Assembly: GCA_002771315.1 (NCBI GenBank)
Contig: PCSF01000134.1
Location: 1 to 7,609 of the forward strand
Origin: Desulfobacterales bacterium CG23_combo_of_CG06-09_8_20_14_all_52_9
GTDB taxonomy: Bacteria > Desulfobacterota > Desulfobacteria > Desulfobacterales > UBA2156
Reading direction: 5' to 3'
DNA length: 7,609 bases
In this document: piece by piece, positions 5,328 through 7,609 of the stretch
Layout: each line of letters starts with the position of its first letter
Numbering within the stretch: position 1 is the stretch's first letter
Translations under genes and position numbers: made by a program
Notes under the pieces: model-generated
Told to the model about the DNA's origin: nothing
Databases searched by the model: none
The model's input: only the letters and a program-made list of their open reading frames with translations

Positions 5328-5618
5328 TTATCCCTCCGGTTGCGGCGTAATCCCTCCACATCTCAAACCCGATCCCGCTTTCAATTCAAATCGCTCTCGA
5401 TAATCTTCGTACAGCCTAACAGCCTCTTCCTCATCCAGATCGAACCAGTGCCGGTAGGCGTCTGCCACAGCAAAGCGCCAGCCGCTTCGGATATTAGCGC
5501 AGTGGATGGCGTCTACCTCCCGGGCAACTCGGTCCAGCCGGTCGGCGATACCGGTGGGCACGGCCACGATGATCTCCAGGACCTTCAGACGAATGAACGC
5601 TTTCACGGACACCAGCAT
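5328..5618 (-). pseudogene. C-terminal remnant of a phosphoribosyltransferase-like protein (COG1926 type)
   Basis: The frame matches only the last ~95 residues of the predicted phosphoribosyltransferases of COG1926. Visible pieces are TMLVSVKAF, then EIIVAVPTG (the family's VVAVPTGs strand), VAREVDAIHCANIRSG (aREaDevvClnirsg), and WRFAVADAYRHWFDLDEEEA (yFAVadaYe.WydvsdeEv). The PRPP-binding loop (DDGlATG-like), which should lie just before TMLV, is gone. Upstream codons (SLSRFT) may be its distorted trace and run directly into the stop codons of the ATPase gene. Intact members are about 210-230 residues. The ATG at 5616-5618 has no ribosome site. It is 39 bp downstream of the pump gene on the same strand, so it may be transcribed but is unlikely to be functional. 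Confidence 0.65.
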
Positions 5619-5657
5619 GGTAAACCGTGAGAGACTTTTGGTTGCGGTTTATCAGGA

Positions 5658-7609
5658 TCAGGGAAAGCGAATACGCCTATACATCCATTTTCTGGTTTCC
5701 TCCACCATAACCATTCCGACCGCAAGGGGAACCATGAGAAGCCACACATCCCATGAGATCGGGGCTGTGCCAAAGATCAGATTGCCCCAGGGCGTATAGT
5801 CAATCAACAAGATGATAAGTGCTTCTATGGCAATCCCGAATAAGATCAGCGGATTGCTCAACAACGAAAATGAAAAGACGGATTTATGATCGCTTCGACA
5901 CATAAATACGTTTGCCACTTGTATCACAACCACTGCACTCAGCGCCGCAGTAGTGGCCTGAAGATAGAGTGGGTTTGAATAGGACAACATTTCTCCAAAT
6001 CGCCATCCTCCTCCATATAACACGTGGAAGAACGCCGCCAGAGATGTGGCTGCTTCCATCAACCCAAGAAACAGATAAGCCCGAAAGAAGAGAGACCTAT
6101 TTAACAGCCTTTCGCTTCGACGCCGCGGTGGGTGCTTCATTACATCAGGATCTGGTTTTTCTACTCCGAGTGCAAGAGCGGGAAAAAGATCTGTCCCCAA
6201 ATCGATGGCCAAGATCTGGATAATGGTCAGGGCGAGGGGAATTTTGAGAAGGACAAAACCGAGATAAGGAATGATTTCCGGAATATTGGAAGTCAAAATG
6301 TAGGTCATGAAGCTCCGGATGTTCGAAAATACCGCTCTCCCCTCTTCAATGGCTGCCACGACGCTCGAAAAATTGTCGTCCATTAGAATAATATCTGAAG
6401 CTTCTCTTGCCACATCCGTCCCTTTTACTCCCATGGCAACGCCGATGTCGGCCAACTTGAGCGCCGGGGCATCATTCACTCCGTCGCCCGTCACAGCAAC
6501 AACCTCCTTCTTTTTCTTAAGAGCAATCACAATCCTCATCTTTTGATCTGCATCTACACGAGCAAAAATGATTTCAGGAGCATTCAAGAGAAGTTGAAGC
6601 TCCATCTCCGAGGTTTTTCTCAGCGTTACGCCATTCACCACAACAGGATTTTTGCAAGAAATCATCCCGATTTCTCGACCGATGGCTTCGGCTGTATCCG
6701 GATGATCCCCTGTAATCATGATCACTTTGATACCTGCCTCACGACATTTCTGAATGGACTGAGGGACTTCCTTGCGTGGCGGGTCCTCTAATCCCACCAG
6801 ACCCAAAAAAATCAAGTCTTCCTCAAGGCCCTCTCGTGAATAACTCGATGGAACCGGGCGATAAGCAAAAGCAAGTACCCGCAAACCACGCTTGGCCATT
6901 TTTTCTTCGACCTTCAAAAGGCGATACCGAGTATCGGCCTCAAGAGGCTTGGGCGTTTTAAGCTGAATTCTATCACAAAGGGGTAAGAGGGTTTCCAAAG
7001 CGCCTTTGGAATACAAGACAAGACCAGACGCTTCTTGATAAAGTGTGGACATATATTTTCGATCCGAACTAAAAGGGACTTCATCTACCATGGGTGAATC
7101 CTTCAGTTCAGGAATAGCCTTTCGAGCCATTTCAACCAGGGCAATCTCCGTGGGATCACCCAGCCATTGCCCCGGACCGCCATTTCCTGATTTCTTAAGA
7201 TTCTGACACCGGTAAGATGCGTAATAAAGAATTGGGGGTAAATCTTTTCTTTGAAGAACCTCATTCAGATGGTAGGGTTGATTCATGGAAGGGGAAAAAA
7301 CTTCTCGCGCCGCCATCCGATTTTCTGTCAGTGTCCCGGTCTTGTCCGTGCAGATCACCGTAGCCGAACCCAAAGCTTCAACGGCCGGAAGATGACGAAC
7401 CAGGACATTTCGCTTGGCCATCCGCTGCGATGCCATGGCAAGTGCAAGCGTAACGGTCGGGAGAAGTCCCTCAGGAACATTGGCCACAATGATTCCGATG
7501 GCAAAAATAAAGTTCCCCCAAAACGACAGCCCCACTCCGCGACCGATAAAAAAGAAAAGAGCCCCTAACCCAACAGCCAGAATCGCGACGATTCGACTCA
7601 CATAGGCGA
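5658..7609 (-). CDS. P2-type cation-transporting ATPase, Na+/K+-ATPase-like, 5' end outside window
   Basis: The last 649 residues of a membrane cation pump are present; the frame is open through the window edge (AYV precedes SRIVAIL), so the actuator domain and first helices lie outside. Numbering here takes the GTG at 7599-7601 as residue 1. M4 carries NVPEGL (41-46, Glu44). The phosphorylation site is DKTGTLT (Asp86). The nucleotide domain has GDPTE (148-152) and KGA (199-201). TGD (297-299) and TGDGVNDAP (371-379) close the P domain. M5 reads YILTSNIPE (434-442), and M6 has IDLGTD (466-471), giving the acidic residues Glu442, Asp467 and Asp471. M7-M10 follow, with EETRKWMYRR near the end. 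These helices resemble Na+/K+-ATPase alpha (YTLTSNIPEITPF, CIDLGTD, VVVVQWADLVICK). The M8 aspartate of the animal pump's third Na+ site is Asn564 here. Na+, K+ or H+ transport is likely; Ca2+ is less so. The gene ends TGA-TCC-TGA-TAA. Confidence 0.93.
   Translation of the reverse strand, partial: AYVSRIVAILAVGLGALFFFIGRGVGLSFWGNFIFAIGIIVANVPEGLLPTVTLALAMASQRMAKRNVLVRHLPAVEALGSATVICTDKTGTLTENRMAAREVFSPSMNQPYHLNEVLQRKDLPPILYYASYRCQNLKKSGNGGPGQWLGDPTEIALVEMARKAIPELKDSPMVDEVPFSSDRKYMSTLYQEASGLVLYSKGALETLLPLCDRIQLKTPKPLEADTRYRLLKVEEKMAKRGLRVLAFAYRPVPSSYSREGLEEDLIFLGLVGLEDPPRKEVPQSIQKCREAGIKVIMITGDHPDTAEAIGREIGMISCKNPVVVNGVTLRKTSEMELQLLLNAPEIIFARVDADQKMRIVIALKKKKEVVAVTGDGVNDAPALKLADIGVAMGVKGTDVAREASDIILMDDNFSSVVAAIEEGRAVFSNIRSFMTYILTSNIPEIIPYLGFVLLKIPLALTIIQILAIDLGTDLFPALALGVEKPDPDVMKHPPRRRSERLLNRSLFFRAYLFLGLMEAATSLAAFFHVLYGGGWRFGEMLSYSNPLYLQATTAALSAVVVIQVANVFMCRSDHKSVFSFSLLSNPLILFGIAIEALIILLIDYTPWGNLIFGTAPISWDVWLLMVPLAVGMVMVEETRKWMYRRIRFP

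Noticed and set aside
7251..7568. 105-codon plus-strand frame opposite the pump gene
   Set aside because: It is antisense to strongly conserved P-type ATPase motifs and has no protein character of its own.
1..7609. CRISPR array, tRNA, rRNA, integrase site or phage defence cluster
   Set aside because: I saw no regularly spaced direct repeats, tRNA-like folds, rRNA sequence, or defence and recombinase genes on either strand.

Overview
This 7.6 kb window looks like chromosomal DNA from a Gram-negative anaerobe, most likely a member of the Desulfobacterota (sulfate-reducing 'deltaproteobacteria'). That placement is inference. It rests on the gene types (a UspA-like protein, a gamma-class carbonic anhydrase-like protein, an ornithine cyclodeaminase-family protein, a UbiX fragment) and on two palindromic interspersed repeats of a style I remember from Desulfobacteraceae genomes. 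No rRNA, tRNA or CRISPR array is visible.

Layout from left to right. Positions 1-120 hold a hairpin-bearing interspersed repeat cut by the window edge. A minus-strand pair follows: a class IV aminotransferase (555-1499) and, 38 bp downstream of it, a universal stress protein (124-516). The 537 bp gap at 1500-2036 holds a 207 bp MITE-like repeat (1573-1779) and a probable relic of an amino-acid ABC transporter permease on the plus strand. Next, on the minus strand, an intact ornithine cyclodeaminase/mu-crystallin-family gene (2037-2990) overlaps the end of a UbiX-type flavin prenyltransferase reduced to its C-terminal third (2980-3237). The divergent spacer 3238-3617 holds further gene debris and a plausible promoter leading right to a gamma-carbonic anhydrase-like gene (3618-4154). 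That gene converges on a TIM-barrel sugar phosphate isomerase/epimerase-like gene (4196-4984, minus).

The right part is on the minus strand. A large P2-type cation pump (5658 to the window edge, 5' end missing) closely resembles Na+/K+-ATPase alpha subunits across its membrane half. Just downstream of its stop are the C-terminal ~95 codons of a phosphoribosyltransferase-like gene (5328-5618), and then a 62-codon fragment of unknown identity (5040-5228).

I see no single coherent system. The intact genes are housekeeping or accessory metabolic genes (PLP and NAD enzymes, stress, CO2/bicarbonate, ion transport). What stands out is erosion: several gene remnants that keep only their 3' ends, mixed with two repeat elements that share a terminal motif. 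The most notable intact gene is the Na+/K+-ATPase-like pump. The most notable non-coding structure is a 42 nt gapless three-way-junction palindrome inside the second repeat.
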